From Mesorhizobium sp. NZP2298 (GTDB taxonomy: Bacteria; Pseudomonadota; Alphaproteobacteria; Rhizobiales; Rhizobiaceae), in assembly GCF_013170825.1 (NCBI RefSeq), contig NZ_CP033365.1, positions 2,058,001-2,122,000 on the forward strand: DNA of 64,000 bases, in the 5' to 3' direction. The notes under the pieces were generated by a model, which was not told the origin of the DNA, did no database searches, and was given only the letters and a program-made list of their open reading frames with translations. A program made the position numbers and the translations under genes. Below are positions 49,150-62,198 of this stretch, piece after piece. Every line of letters starts with the position of its first letter. The stretch's first letter is position 1.

Positions 49150-49305
49150 TCAATCCTCGCTCACGCCAGACGCCGAGGCGCCGGCTTCGTTCAGCGCCTT
49201 CGCGCATTCCTCGCAGCAGACCTCGACGGTCTTGCCGCCGACCTTGACACGGATCGGGTTGGCGTCCAGCTGGCAATCGCAGGCGGCGCAGGTTTTCTCG
49301 GTCAT
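49150..49305 (-). CDS. Small Cys-rich putative metal-binding protein
   Basis: This 51-residue protein starts at 49305 with GGAGATGAGATC upstream. Cysteines lie in KTCAACDCQLD and VEVCCEECAKALNE, giving a C-x2-C-x-C ... C-C-x2-C pattern reminiscent of a TRASH/YHS-like treble-clef metal site. The VKVGGKTVEVCCEEC sequence is typical of small rhizobial zinc- or copper-binding proteins. It is probably a soluble metal chaperone or sensor and is co-transcribed with the DUF1127 gene. Its function is not known to me. Confidence 0.75.
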   Translation of the reverse strand: MTEKTCAACDCQLDANPIRVKVGGKTVEVCCEECAKALNEAGASASGVSED

Positions 49306-49469
49306 GATCTCATCTCCATGGCGTTCAATTCGACGCATGCAAATGAGCATTCCCAAGTGGGCCGTGCTGTCAGAATCTTTAGCACTTTGCGTGCTGCTCG
49401 GCTGGCCGAAGCCCCCCTCCTGACAACGGTGTGTCAGCTATGCCTGCCCGTGGAGAACAGCGCCATGGG

Positions 49470-50447
49470 TCAGGCCGTAGGGTCGTCGGAGCCGGGAATG
49501 AAGGCGTCGAAGGCGGCCAGGAATTGCTCGCGGTAGAGGTCGACTTCCTGCAGGATTTCATGCTTGGCACCGTCGATCATCAGCAGGGAGCCGAGTCTCA
49601 GACTTCTGGCGTAGGTTTCGACCGCCTTGGTCGAGACGACCTGGTCGGCACCGGCGGCGATGATCAGCAAGGGCACCTGGATCCGGGCCATGAAGTCGGG
49701 GTCGCTGATGGCTTCCGACGCCTTCGCCGCGGCCTGCAGCCAGCGGATCGTCGGGCCGCCAAGCGCCAATTGCGGGTGCTCTTCATAGATGCGCGTGTTG
49801 CGGCGATAGCGCCGCGGATCCGTCGTCACCTTGTTGGCCTCGAAAGGCAGTGTTTGTCTCGGCCGCGGACCCCACGCGGCGTAGAGCCGGCCGAGCCCCA
49901 ATGCACAGAAAAACGAACAGATACGGCGGACCGTGCTGATCGAGACCGGCAGGTCGGGCAAGGTCAGGAACGGCGCGATCAGCACCATGCGGCGCACACG
50001 GTTCACCATGGACGGCGCGGCAAGCAGCGTGATCACCGCACCCGCCGAGTGGGCCAGGATATAGTACGGCCCGCGACAGTCAGGCAGCACGATCTCCTCG
50101 AAGAACTGCTCGAGGTCCGCGGTATAGTCGCGGAAGGACCTGACATAGCCGCGCTGGCGATCGCGGATCAGCCGGTCGGAATCGCCCTGGCCGCGCCAGT
50201 CGAGCGTGGCGACGCCGAAGCCTCGGGCGGCAAGGTCGCGGATGGTTTCGAAATATTTCTCGATGCACTCGTTGCGGCCGGACAGCAGCACCACCGTGCC
50301 TCGCATCGGCCGCGCCACCGCCGCGAACAGGCCATAGCGGATCTTCTTGCGGTCGCGTGTGACGAAGAAGCCGCCGGTGGCGTTTTCCGGTCGCGGATTG
50401 CCCTCGGTTTCGTGGAAAAGCGGCGTGTCGTGGAGAAGGTCCGTCAT
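49470..50447 (-). CDS. Alpha/beta hydrolase (lysophospholipase-like)
   Basis: This 325-residue hydrolase of the PldB/monoacylglycerol-lipase type has the oxyanion region VVLLSGRNECIEKYFE, TLDWRGQGDSDR, nucleophile Ser in LAHSAGAVI (about residue 145), acid in IIAAGADQVVS (about residue 266) and His in MIDGAKHEILQEVD (about residue 293). It lacks a signal peptide and probably acts on lysophospholipids or acylglycerols at the inner membrane. The gene is isolated; the 164-bp gap before the small Cys-rich gene has no visible element. Confidence 0.9.
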   Translation of the reverse strand: MTDLLHDTPLFHETEGNPRPENATGGFFVTRDRKKIRYGLFAAVARPMRGTVVLLSGRNECIEKYFETIRDLAARGFGVATLDWRGQGDSDRLIRDRQRGYVRSFRDYTADLEQFFEEIVLPDCRGPYYILAHSAGAVITLLAAPSMVNRVRRMVLIAPFLTLPDLPVSISTVRRICSFFCALGLGRLYAAWGPRPRQTLPFEANKVTTDPRRYRRNTRIYEEHPQLALGGPTIRWLQAAAKASEAISDPDFMARIQVPLLIIAAGADQVVSTKAVETYARSLRLGSLLMIDGAKHEILQEVDLYREQFLAAFDAFIPGSDDPTA

Positions 50448-50662
50448 TCGGCGCTTTGTGCTCGGCGTCTCACCAGCCTGTCGCGGCTGGCCTCGTCAAG
50501 GTGATAGACGCCAATGCGTCAAAAGCAAAGGAATTCCGGGTGAGGGGAGATCGGCAACGGGAAAGCCGGAAGCCGCTTGAGAGCGTACTTCCGGCCCCTG
50601 TCGATCCGGGAGGAAGGGACGTTAACACCCGGTTCGGCTTCGTTGCGGCACCTTTGTTTGAC

Positions 50663-50706
50663 GCAATTCCGGACGGAAAACCGCTTCACACTTTTCCTGG
50701 AATTGC
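50663..50706. repeat. Short palindromic repeat (GCAATTCC...GGAATTGC)
   Basis: GCAATTCC and GGAATTGC flank a core containing CGGAAAACCGCTTCACACTT. This AAACCG...CACACTTTTCC arrangement is a frequent intergenic repeat in Mesorhizobium and relatives. It lies in the gap 50448-50976, which otherwise holds only the hsp20 control region. Confidence 0.65.
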
Positions 50707-50841
50707 TTCAAGCAATCTGGCGCCGCCAATCCTTGATCTTGAGGTCACTCTAGCGGCACCGGTCTGAACGCGCGCCGAAGGTCCGGTTCATCTGCCGTTC
50801 ATCAAGGGGGCAGGCGGCGTGGTTTTTGCCATCCGGCGAAA

Positions 50842-50870
50842 CTTGAAATGCATTCGGGCGCTCCCCAAAT
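50842..50870 (+). promoter_or_regulatory. Sigma32 (RpoH) promoter of hsp20
   Basis: CTTGAAA (50842-50848) is separated by 14 bp from CCCCAAAT (50863-50870), a strong match to the heat-shock sigma factor consensus (CTTGAAA, CCCCATnT). Transcription would start near 50877, leaving a leader of about 100 nt. Confidence 0.8.
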
Positions 50871-50876
50871 GTTGAA

Positions 50877-50976
50877 TGCGGTCGCCAATGTCGGGGCCGC
50901 TGGTCCTCCCGAAACGCCGCTCAAGGGTTTCGCACCGGCCATACGCAAACCATGTTGCTCAACAGGAGAACACCTC
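50877..50976 (+). promoter_or_regulatory. ROSE-like RNA thermometer in the hsp20 leader
   Basis: The leader ends with GTTGCTC-AACAG-GAGAAC (50954-50971). GUU-(G)-CUC pairs with GAG-AAC through six base pairs with one bulged G and sequesters the GGAG ribosome site six bases before the ATG. The UUGCUC motif facing the Shine-Dalgarno sequence with a bulged or non-canonical G is the hallmark of ROSE elements known from rhizobial small heat-shock genes. The 100-nt length also fits. Melting at high temperature would release translation. Confidence 0.72.
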
Positions 50977-51444
50977 ATGCGTCACGTTGATTTTTCCCCG
51001 CTCTACCGTTCGACCGTCGGCTTCGACCGTCTCTTCACCATGCTGGATTCGCTTGCGCAGCCGGATGGCGCGCAGACCTATCCGCCCTACAATATCGAGC
51101 GTACCGGTGAGGATTCCTACCGGATTTCGATGGCGGTCGCCGGCTTCTCGGACGAAGAGATCTCGATCGAAGCCCATCGCAACGTGCTGACCGTCAAGGG
51201 TGAGCGCAAGGATGAGGGCACCGGCGAAGGCTCCGAGCTGCTCTATCGCGGTATTGCCTCCAGGGCCTTCGAACGCCGCTTCCAGCTTGCCGATCACGTT
51301 GAAGTCGTCGGCGCCGCGCTGAAGAACGGCCTGCTCTTCGTCGATCTCAAGCGCAACATTCCCGAGGAACTGAAGCCGCGCAAGATCGCGATCACCTCGG
51401 CTCCGGCCAACGCCAAGCAGATCGAGGCCAAAACCGCCGCCTAA
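50977..51444 (+). CDS. Hsp20 small heat-shock protein
   Basis: This 155-residue class A rhizobial sHsp starts at 50977 (MRHVDFSPLYRSTVGFDRLF) with AGGAG upstream. The alpha-crystallin domain spans about residues 35-130 (YNIERTGEDSYRISMAVAGFSDEEI through VEVVGAALKNGLLFVDLKRNIP); the C-terminal KPRKIAI carries the I-x-I tail motif. It is an ATP-independent holdase that binds unfolding proteins at high temperature. A sigma32 promoter and a ROSE-type leader give double heat control, and a strong terminator follows. Confidence 0.95.
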   Translation: MRHVDFSPLYRSTVGFDRLFTMLDSLAQPDGAQTYPPYNIERTGEDSYRISMAVAGFSDEEISIEAHRNVLTVKGERKDEGTGEGSELLYRGIASRAFERRFQLADHVEVVGAALKNGLLFVDLKRNIPEELKPRKIAITSAPANAKQIEAKTAA

Positions 51445-51468
51445 CGTTTAAGTCTCCTCCCGAGACGG

Positions 51469-51496
51469 AAGCGGCGCCGGAAGGCGCCGCTTTTTT
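51469..51496 (+). terminator. Rho-independent terminator of hsp20
   Basis: AAGCGGCGCC-GGAA-GGCGCCGCTT forms a 10-bp stem with GGAA loop, and the T6 run overlaps its end (51491-51496). It lies 25 bp after the hsp20 stop and just ahead of the convergent aldolase gene. Confidence 0.92.
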
Positions 51497-51513
51497 GTTA
51501 TCCGCAAGGTCGC

Positions 51514-52566
51514 CTATCCGGCGATCAACTGGCCAAAGCGGTCGACTTCCTCGGGTGACGTCGCAAAGCTGGTAACGAAGCGATAGAGCAGCTCGTCCTC
51601 GCCGATATGGCCGTCAAATCCATGCGGCTTGTGCCAGTCGTAGAAGGCGGCACCCGCGGCCTGCAACCTGTCGGCTTCGGCTTTCTTGATCACCGCGAAC
51701 ACCTCGTTGGCCTGCGGCAGCCAGGCCAGCTTCGCATGGGCCGAATCCTCGATTGCCGCCGCGAGGCGTGCGGCCATGGCGTTTGCGTGGCGCGCGGTAT
51801 CGAGCCACTGGCCGTCCTTGAAATAGGCTTCGAACTGCGCAGCGACGAAGCGCGACTTGGAAAACAGCTGGGCGGCGCGCTTGCGCAGGAAGGCCAACTC
51901 CCTGGCGCGGTCGAGGTCGAACAGCACGATCGCCTCGGCGCACCAGCAGCCATTCTTGGTGCCGCCGAAGGACAGTATGTCGACACCGCGTTTCCAGGTC
52001 ATCTCGGCCGGCGTGGTGTCGAGCGCGACCAGCGCATTGGCAAAGCGGGCGCCATCCATGTGCAAGGGCACCGAATGCTGTCTGGCGATGGCCGAAATCG
52101 TCTCGATCTCGTTCAGGCCATAGATGGTGCCAACCTCGGTCGACTGGGTGATCGAAACCGCCATTGGCCGTCCCCAATGGACGATTTCGGGCGCGAAGCG
52201 GCCAATGGTTCGCTCCAGATTGTGCGGGTCGATCTTGCCCAGGGCGCCGTCGACGGCATGCAGCCGCGCGCCGCCGGAAAAATATTCCGGCGCACCGCAT
52301 TCGTCTTCGATGACATGCGATTCACGATGGGCGAAGGAAATGCCGCCGGGCTTGTTGAAGGTGGTCAGCGACAGCGAATTGGCGGCGGTGCCGGTTGCCA
52401 CGAAGAACACCGCGACCTCGCGTTCGAAAATCTCGCTGAAGCGCTGGTAGACTGCCTGGTCGAGCGCGCTGTCGCCATAGGCGGCGGCGAAGCCGGCGGA
52501 GGCGGCCGACAGGCCGGCAACGATATTGGGATGGGCGCCTGCCCAATTGTCGGAAGCGAAGAACAT
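51514..52566 (-). CDS. ltaE: Threonine aldolase family protein (low-specificity L-threonine aldolase)
   Basis: This 350-residue PLP enzyme starts at 52566 (MFFASDNWAGAHPNIV). The phosphate-site segment is ATGTAANSLSLTTFN; LHMDGARFANALVAL (about residues 179-193) holds the cofactor Asp; the Schiff-base Lys is in SFGGTKNGCWCAEA (about residue 222). It cleaves L-threonine/L-allo-threonine to glycine and acetaldehyde. A start 20 codons upstream is possible. It is monocistronic, divergent from gltB. The family also contains phenylserine and other beta-hydroxy-amino-acid aldolases, so the gene symbol is tentative. Confidence 0.88.
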   Translation of the reverse strand: MFFASDNWAGAHPNIVAGLSAASAGFAAAYGDSALDQAVYQRFSEIFEREVAVFFVATGTAANSLSLTTFNKPGGISFAHRESHVIEDECGAPEYFSGGARLHAVDGALGKIDPHNLERTIGRFAPEIVHWGRPMAVSITQSTEVGTIYGLNEIETISAIARQHSVPLHMDGARFANALVALDTTPAEMTWKRGVDILSFGGTKNGCWCAEAIVLFDLDRARELAFLRKRAAQLFSKSRFVAAQFEAYFKDGQWLDTARHANAMAARLAAAIEDSAHAKLAWLPQANEVFAVIKKAEADRLQAAGAAFYDWHKPHGFDGHIGEDELLYRFVTSFATSPEEVDRFGQLIAG

Positions 52567-52756
52567 GCATCTGCCTGTGTTGGGGAAATCGGCGCGGAGT
52601 TGACCGGTTTCACGCGTCAACCGCAAGAGCCAGATGCTGGAAAACCGTTAAAGCCAGCCGTGGCGGCAGGCGGGAAACGGCGACTGAAGCTTACGTTTTC
52701 TCTCAACTTCACGTAATTTTATGTCGTGGAAGCCTCAAGTTTTTTGTGAATCGGTC

Positions 52757-52809
52757 TTGTGTGCGCCAGGGAATTCTGCCATAAAAATTTAGGACAGTAG
52801 TGCTGTCTT
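52757..52809 (+). promoter_or_regulatory. Candidate gltB promoter with an inverted repeat
   Basis: TTGTGT (52757-52762), 17 bp, CATAAA (52780-52785) is a plausible sigma70 promoter 270 bp before gltB. Immediately after it AGGACAG-TAGTG-CTGTCTT (52791-52809) is an inverted repeat at the expected start site that could be an operator or 5' hairpin. The remaining leader to 53058 holds no gene that I can support. Confidence 0.4.
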
Positions 52810-53058
52810 ATTTTGTCGCACAAAACAGGCTGGATTGGCGTAACATATTGGCCTCTCCGGCTGTTGCCGCGAGCGACAGGTGGACGGCCAGACGCTGGCC
52901 TGTACGATACCAGATGCGAACCATGCGGAAAGCCGCCTGGTTCGGCAAGGATTTCGCAAGACGTGCCGCAAGGACCAGGGTGAGCCAAGCGCTTGCCGAG
53001 GCAAATCAGCGACCGAAGAATGGCCAGCGCCTGAAGGGCTGGGATGGAGGACAGGACA

Positions 53059-57789
<4,731 letters not shown>

Positions 57790-57802
57790 GCTTATGAGAA
57801 TC

Positions 57803-57827
57803 GCCGGGGAGCCCAAGGCTTCCCGGC
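57803..57827 (+). terminator. Hairpin between gltB and gltD
   Basis: GCCGGGGAGCC-CAA-GGCTTCCCGGC makes an 11-bp stem with one G-T pair, 13 bp after the gltB stop. It is followed by CCCC rather than a T run. It therefore looks like an RNA-processing or stability element inside the gltBD transcript rather than a strong terminator. Confidence 0.45.
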
Positions 57828-57932
57828 CCCCTTCATCGACAGTTTGACCTCGGGCGCAAGCTTGCCATGGCTGCCGCAGGAGGTTAACGGGTGCGGCGAA
57901 AACCGCACCATCTGGACAGCAGGAACTGGACC

Positions 57933-59387
57933 ATGGGCAAGGTAACAGGCTTTCTCGAAATCGACCGGCAGGTGCACAAGTACCAGCCGGCCTCCGACCG
58001 TATCCGGCATTTCCGCGAATTCACGCTGCCGATGTCGGACAAGGAGGTCGAGAAACAGGCCGCGCGCTGCATGGATTGCGGCATTCCGTTCTGCCACGGG
58101 CCGACAGGCTGCCCTATCCATAACCAGATCCCGGACTGGAACGACCTCGTCTACAACAGGGACTGGGACAACGCGATCCGCAACCTGCATTCGACCAACA
58201 ATTTCCCGGAGTTCACCGGCCGCATCTGTCCCGCGCCCTGCGAGGAAGCCTGCACGCTGAACCTCGAGGACATCCCCGTCGCCATCAAGACGGTGGAGCA
58301 GGCGATCGCCGACAAGGCCTATGAGACCGGCCATATCAGGCCCTATCCGCCGGAGAAGAAGACCGGCAAGCGGGTCGCCATCATCGGCTCCGGCCCGGCC
58401 GGGATGGCGGCTGCCCAGCAGCTCGGCCGCGCCGGGCACGACGTCCATGTCTATGAGCGCGAGAGCCGCCCGGGCGGGCTGATGCGCTACGGCATTCCCG
58501 ACTTCAAGATCGAGAAGCACTATATCGACCGACGCATCGAGCAGATGCAGGGCGAGGGCGTGACCTTCCATTGCGGCGTCAATGTCGGCGTCGACAAGCC
58601 CGTCGCCGAACTGCTCGCCGAACATGATGCCGTGCTCTATTGCGGCGGCTCGGAAACACCGCGCGCGGCCAATATTCCGGGAGACGATCTTGGCGGCGTG
58701 CATGATGCCATGCCTTATCTGGTGCAGCAGAACCGCCGCGTCGGCGGCGAGCCGATCCAGTCGGTGGCGTGGCCTTCGCATCCGATCATCGCCGGCGGAC
58801 AGCATGTCGTCGTCGTCGGTGGCGGCGATACCGCGTCCGACTGCGTCGGCACCGCCTTCCGCCAGGGCGCGGTGCGGGTCACCCAGCTCGATATCCGCCC
58901 GCAGCCGCCGGAGAAGGAAGACAAGCTCGCGGTCTGGCCCTACTGGGCGACCAAGATGCGCACCTCGTCCTCCCAGGCCGAGGGTGCGGAGCGCGAGTTC
59001 CAGGTGGCGACACTCGAATTCATCGGCGAAGACGGCCAGTTGACCGGCGTCAAATGCTGCGAGGTCGACGAGAAGCGCAAGCCGATCGCCGGCACCGAAT
59101 TCGTCATCCGCGCCGATCTCGCCTTCATCGCCATCGGTTTTGCCGGGCCGGCGACGGCCGGCGTGGCGAAGGAACTGGAAGGCGAGATGAAAATCACCAC
59201 CGACAGCCGCCGCTCCCGGAATGTCGAGGCCAATGACCGCGACTACCGGACCAGCGTCGACCGGCTCTATGCGGCGGGCGATGTCCGCCGTGGCCAATCC
59301 CTGGTCGTCTGGGCGATCCGCGAGGGCCGGCAGGCGGCGCGCTCGATCGACGAGGCACTTATGGGGTCGACCGTATTGCCGCGCTGA
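57933..59387 (+). CDS. gltD: Glutamate synthase (NADPH) small subunit
   Basis: This 484-residue flavoprotein starts at 57933 ([19 protein letters not shown]). The N-terminal iron-sulfur region is [21 protein letters not shown] and [14 protein letters not shown] (4Fe-4S cluster ligands). FAD fold: [18 protein letters not shown] (about residue 149). NADPH fold: [15 protein letters not shown] (about residue 294). It passes electrons from NADPH to GltB. It follows gltB after 143 bp and is the last gene of the operon. Confidence 0.96.
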   Translation: MGKVTGFLEIDRQVHKYQPASDRIRHFREFTLPMSDKEVEKQAARCMDCGIPFCHGPTGCPIHNQIPDWNDLVYNRDWDNAIRNLHSTNNFPEFTGRICPAPCEEACTLNLEDIPVAIKTVEQAIADKAYETGHIRPYPPEKKTGKRVAIIGSGPAGMAAAQQLGRAGHDVHVYERESRPGGLMRYGIPDFKIEKHYIDRRIEQMQGEGVTFHCGVNVGVDKPVAELLAEHDAVLYCGGSETPRAANIPGDDLGGVHDAMPYLVQQNRRVGGEPIQSVAWPSHPIIAGGQHVVVVGGGDTASDCVGTAFRQGAVRVTQLDIRPQPPEKEDKLAVWPYWATKMRTSSSQAEGAEREFQVATLEFIGEDGQLTGVKCCEVDEKRKPIAGTEFVIRADLAFIAIGFAGPATAGVAKELEGEMKITTDSRRSRNVEANDRDYRTSVDRLYAAGDVRRGQSLVVWAIREGRQAARSIDEALMGSTVLPR

Positions 59388-59404
59388 GACCGGAGGCTCC
59401 GCTA

Positions 59405-60640
59405 CTAAGGGGTAATCGCCGTCGTCGTGTCGGCCGCGGCGGCCGTCGCCGGCGGCTCGGCCTTGGGCGGCCAGGAAAAATCGTCGGCGCGTCCAGGCGA
59501 CGCCTCCGGAGCCTTGCCCTCGATCACCAGTCGTTCCCCGGGAAGAGCCGGATTGGCTTTTGCCGGCGGCGCGGCGCCGAGCAATTCGGTGCCGCCGTCG
59601 AGTGCGGGGTCGCTGAGCAGCATGGGCGCGGTTCGGTCGATCACGATGGGTGCCGCGGCCGGCGCCGGTGCCTCGACGGGCGCACCCGCCGGTGCCGTCG
59701 CCGGGGCTATGCTGCCGGGCGCGGTCAGGCCGAGGATCTTCATCAGCGGCTTTTCGGTGTAGAAGGCGAGCTTGCGCTTGCCGGCCTTGGAAACGTTGAT
59801 GCCGTCATCGGCGCGCAGCCGCACAGGCTGGCCGTTCATGTCGGGGCCGGTGGTGACGAAGGCGCCGTTCTCGTCGACAAACCCATCCCAGACATCGACG
59901 AATTCGCCGCCATGGCTTTCAGCGGCCTGGTGATAGATGTCGTTGAAGGCCAACATGTCGGATGTCATCTTCGGCACCCGGAAGGCTGGCATGCCGACCC
60001 ACAGGAAGGGCACCTTGGCGGTGGCGATAGCCTTGCCGAGTGCATCGGTCCGGCGCTCATATTCCTTGGTCCAGTTCTCGGACCGGGGTTGTTCGCGCAC
60101 GTCCCCCACCTTCATCTGTTGGCGATCGTTGGAGCCCAGCATGACGACCACCGCGGCCGGCTTCTCGGTCTCTATCAGCGATTTGATCTGTTCGGGCCAG
60201 TTGTAGAAGTCATCGCGCACGAAGCCCGACGAGCCATTGCTGCGCACGACGATCCTGACGCCGGGATTGTCGGCGAAGGCGGTGTCCAGGCCTTCGGCAA
60301 GGCCAGTCGCCATGAAATCGCCGACCACCAGCACGGTTCGGGCGTCCGGAGTCTTTTCGACCACGGGAGTTTCAGGTTGGGCCGGAGGGCGCGGAGCCCG
60401 CGGTTTCTTGGGCTTGGGTTTTGGTTTTGCCTTTTCGATATCGAGCGGCGGCTCGACGCGCTCGCTGCGGCGCGGGAAAAGCAGATCGCGCAACGACCAG
60501 CCACGGTTCTGCTGCGGCTGTTCCTGTGCCATGGCCGGGGCATGGAAGGCAGCGGCGGCGCCGACCGCCAGCAGGACGATCGCCAGAAAAAGGATCGGCG
60601 TGCGACGAACAAGGATCGCGATACGCGCGGCCGAAACCAA
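59405..60640 (-). CDS. DUF459 SGNH-fold protein with altered catalytic residues
   Basis: This 411-residue envelope protein starts at TTG 60640 behind GGAGGAG. An N-terminal anchor/signal (about residues 13-38) leads to a Pro/Lys-rich linker (about residues 70-95), an SGNH-like domain (about residues 102-305) and a Pro/Ala-rich tail. The usual GDS nucleophile is GDF (Phe109) and the usual DGIH catalytic His is Asn282 (DGIN), while GSND (about residues 169-172) is kept. The fold is probably present without classic esterase chemistry. It sits back-to-back in order with a lytic transglycosylase gene, which suggests a role in peptidoglycan or periplasmic glycan biology. Confidence 0.82.
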   Translation of the reverse strand: MVSAARIAILVRRTPILFLAIVLLAVGAAAAFHAPAMAQEQPQQNRGWSLRDLLFPRRSERVEPPLDIEKAKPKPKPKKPRAPRPPAQPETPVVEKTPDARTVLVVGDFMATGLAEGLDTAFADNPGVRIVVRSNGSSGFVRDDFYNWPEQIKSLIETEKPAAVVVMLGSNDRQQMKVGDVREQPRSENWTKEYERRTDALGKAIATAKVPFLWVGMPAFRVPKMTSDMLAFNDIYHQAAESHGGEFVDVWDGFVDENGAFVTTGPDMNGQPVRLRADDGINVSKAGKRKLAFYTEKPLMKILGLTAPGSIAPATAPAGAPVEAPAPAAAPIVIDRTAPMLLSDPALDGGTELLGAAPPAKANPALPGERLVIEGKAPEASPGRADDFSWPPKAEPPATAAAADTTTAITP

Positions 60641-60667
60641 TCACTCCTCCATCCCTTGCGCCTGGTC

Positions 60668-60692
60668 CCGCAAACCGGAGCCGGTTTTGCGG
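60668..60692. repeat. Short palindromic repeat (CCGCAAACCGG...CCGGTTTTGCGG)
   Basis: A 25-bp inverted repeat with a two-base centre lies between the DUF459 and transglycosylase genes. The same CCGCAAAACCGG unit recurs in many rhizobial intergenic regions. It could form a hairpin in the shared transcript. Confidence 0.55.
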
Positions 60693-60763
60693 CCGGGCGC
60701 AAGTTCAAAGTGCCATGGCGCCGGATACGTGCGCCAAAAATGCGCGCGGCGCCGTAGCTGGCT

Positions 60764-61987
60764 CTATTTTTGCCTGAGCCATTTGAGCACTTCCATGCTC
60801 GGATAGCCGTCCTGGGTCAAGCCGACCTTTGCTTGATAGGCCATGATGGCTGTTTTCGAGCCGTCACCGATCTTGCCGTCGAACTTGCCGTCGTAAAGCC
60901 CATGCTGCGAAAGCCGCTTCTGCAACTCCTGCCTTTCCTCGAAGCTGAGCTTGGTGAAGGGCCGCTTCCAGTCCTGGACAAGGCCGTTGCCACCGGCGAT
61001 CTCGTCGGCGAGAAGGCCAACGGCAAGGGCATATTTGTCGGCGTTGTTGTAGGCCTTGATGACCGAGAAATTCCTGATCATCAGGAAAGCCGGGCCGCCG
61101 CGGCCGTCCGGCACCTTCAGCGTCGCCTTGTCGGTGAGGTTCTTGAACGGCTTGCCGCTGGCTCTGACGACGCCGAGCGCCTGCCATTGCGCCAGCGTCT
61201 TCGAGCCGCCCGGCAGTTTGCCTGCCGGTATCGCGACTTCGTAGCCCCAGGTCTTGCCGGCCTGCCAGCCATTCTTCTTCAACAGATTGGCTGACGTCGC
61301 GAGCGCATCGGGGATGGAATTCCAGATGTCGCGCTTGCCATTGCCGTCCATGTCGACGGCATAATGCTGGTAGCTGGTGGGGATGAACTGGGTCTGGCCC
61401 ATGGCGCCGGCCCAGGAGCCCATCAGGTGGCTTTCGTCGATGTCGCCGGTCTGCAGGATCTTCAGGGCCGCGACCAACTGGGTGCGGGCATATTTGGACC
61501 GCTTCGGGTCGCCATATCCCAAAGTCGCCAGCGAACGAATGACGTTGCGCATGATGTCGTCGCGTTTGAGGATCTCGCCATAGTTCGATTCCATTGACCA
61601 GATGGCGAGCAGAATGTAGCGGTCGACGCCGAACCTCGCCTCGATCCTGTCCAGCCAAGGCTTCCACTTTTTCGCCATCTGCTGTCCGACGGCGACGGAC
61701 TGGTCGTGGACGCGGTTGTCGAAATAATCCCAGGCGGGCGCGGTGAATTCGGGCTGGGTGCGCGCCTTTTCCAGCACCACCGGATCAGGCTCCTTGATGT
61801 CCCGGAAAGCCTGGTCGTAGACTGCGCCGGAAACGCCGCCTGCGACAGCGGTGGCGCGGAAGCCGGCGACCCATTGCCGGAAACCGGCGTCAGCGAAAGC
61901 CGGACCGGTGGGCATTAGCAGGGCGAGCGAGAGGCTGGCTGCCGTCATGACGCTGGTCAAACGTTTTGCGGCACTGCGAACGGACAT
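60764..61987 (-). CDS. Lytic murein transglycosylase (MltB family) with peptidoglycan-binding domain
   Basis: This 407-residue secreted protein starts at 61987 (GAGGAAAAC upstream) with a signal peptide ending about residue 33 (MPTGPAFADAG). The SLT-fold MltB domain has the catalytic Glu in WSMESNYGEILKRDDIM (about residue 130) and GSWAGAMGQTQFIPTSYQHYAVDMD. The C-terminal PG_binding_1 domain (about residues 345-405) contains LQKRLSQHGLYDGKFDGKIG. It cleaves glycan strands to 1,6-anhydro products for wall remodelling. It lies upstream of the DUF459 gene on the same strand, divergent from galU. Confidence 0.94.
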   Translation of the reverse strand: MSVRSAAKRLTSVMTAASLSLALLMPTGPAFADAGFRQWVAGFRATAVAGGVSGAVYDQAFRDIKEPDPVVLEKARTQPEFTAPAWDYFDNRVHDQSVAVGQQMAKKWKPWLDRIEARFGVDRYILLAIWSMESNYGEILKRDDIMRNVIRSLATLGYGDPKRSKYARTQLVAALKILQTGDIDESHLMGSWAGAMGQTQFIPTSYQHYAVDMDGNGKRDIWNSIPDALATSANLLKKNGWQAGKTWGYEVAIPAGKLPGGSKTLAQWQALGVVRASGKPFKNLTDKATLKVPDGRGGPAFLMIRNFSVIKAYNNADKYALAVGLLADEIAGGNGLVQDWKRPFTKLSFEERQELQKRLSQHGLYDGKFDGKIGDGSKTAIMAYQAKVGLTQDGYPSMEVLKWLRQK

Positions 61988-62198
61988 GTTTTCCTCCTTC
62001 TCTGTCTCAGGAAAGACCATTCATCGCCGAACCGGGTTAGGAATTAGTTTACCATAGGCGTCGCCTGGAACGAAAAGACACCTCGATGCTTTAACCGGTG
62101 GAAGTTTCCCTTGTCCGCTCCAGTAATCTTCAATTCCGGCGTGAAAATGTCGCCAGACAGGGATTGCGGAGCCGGCCTGCAAACGGATAATTGAAAGC

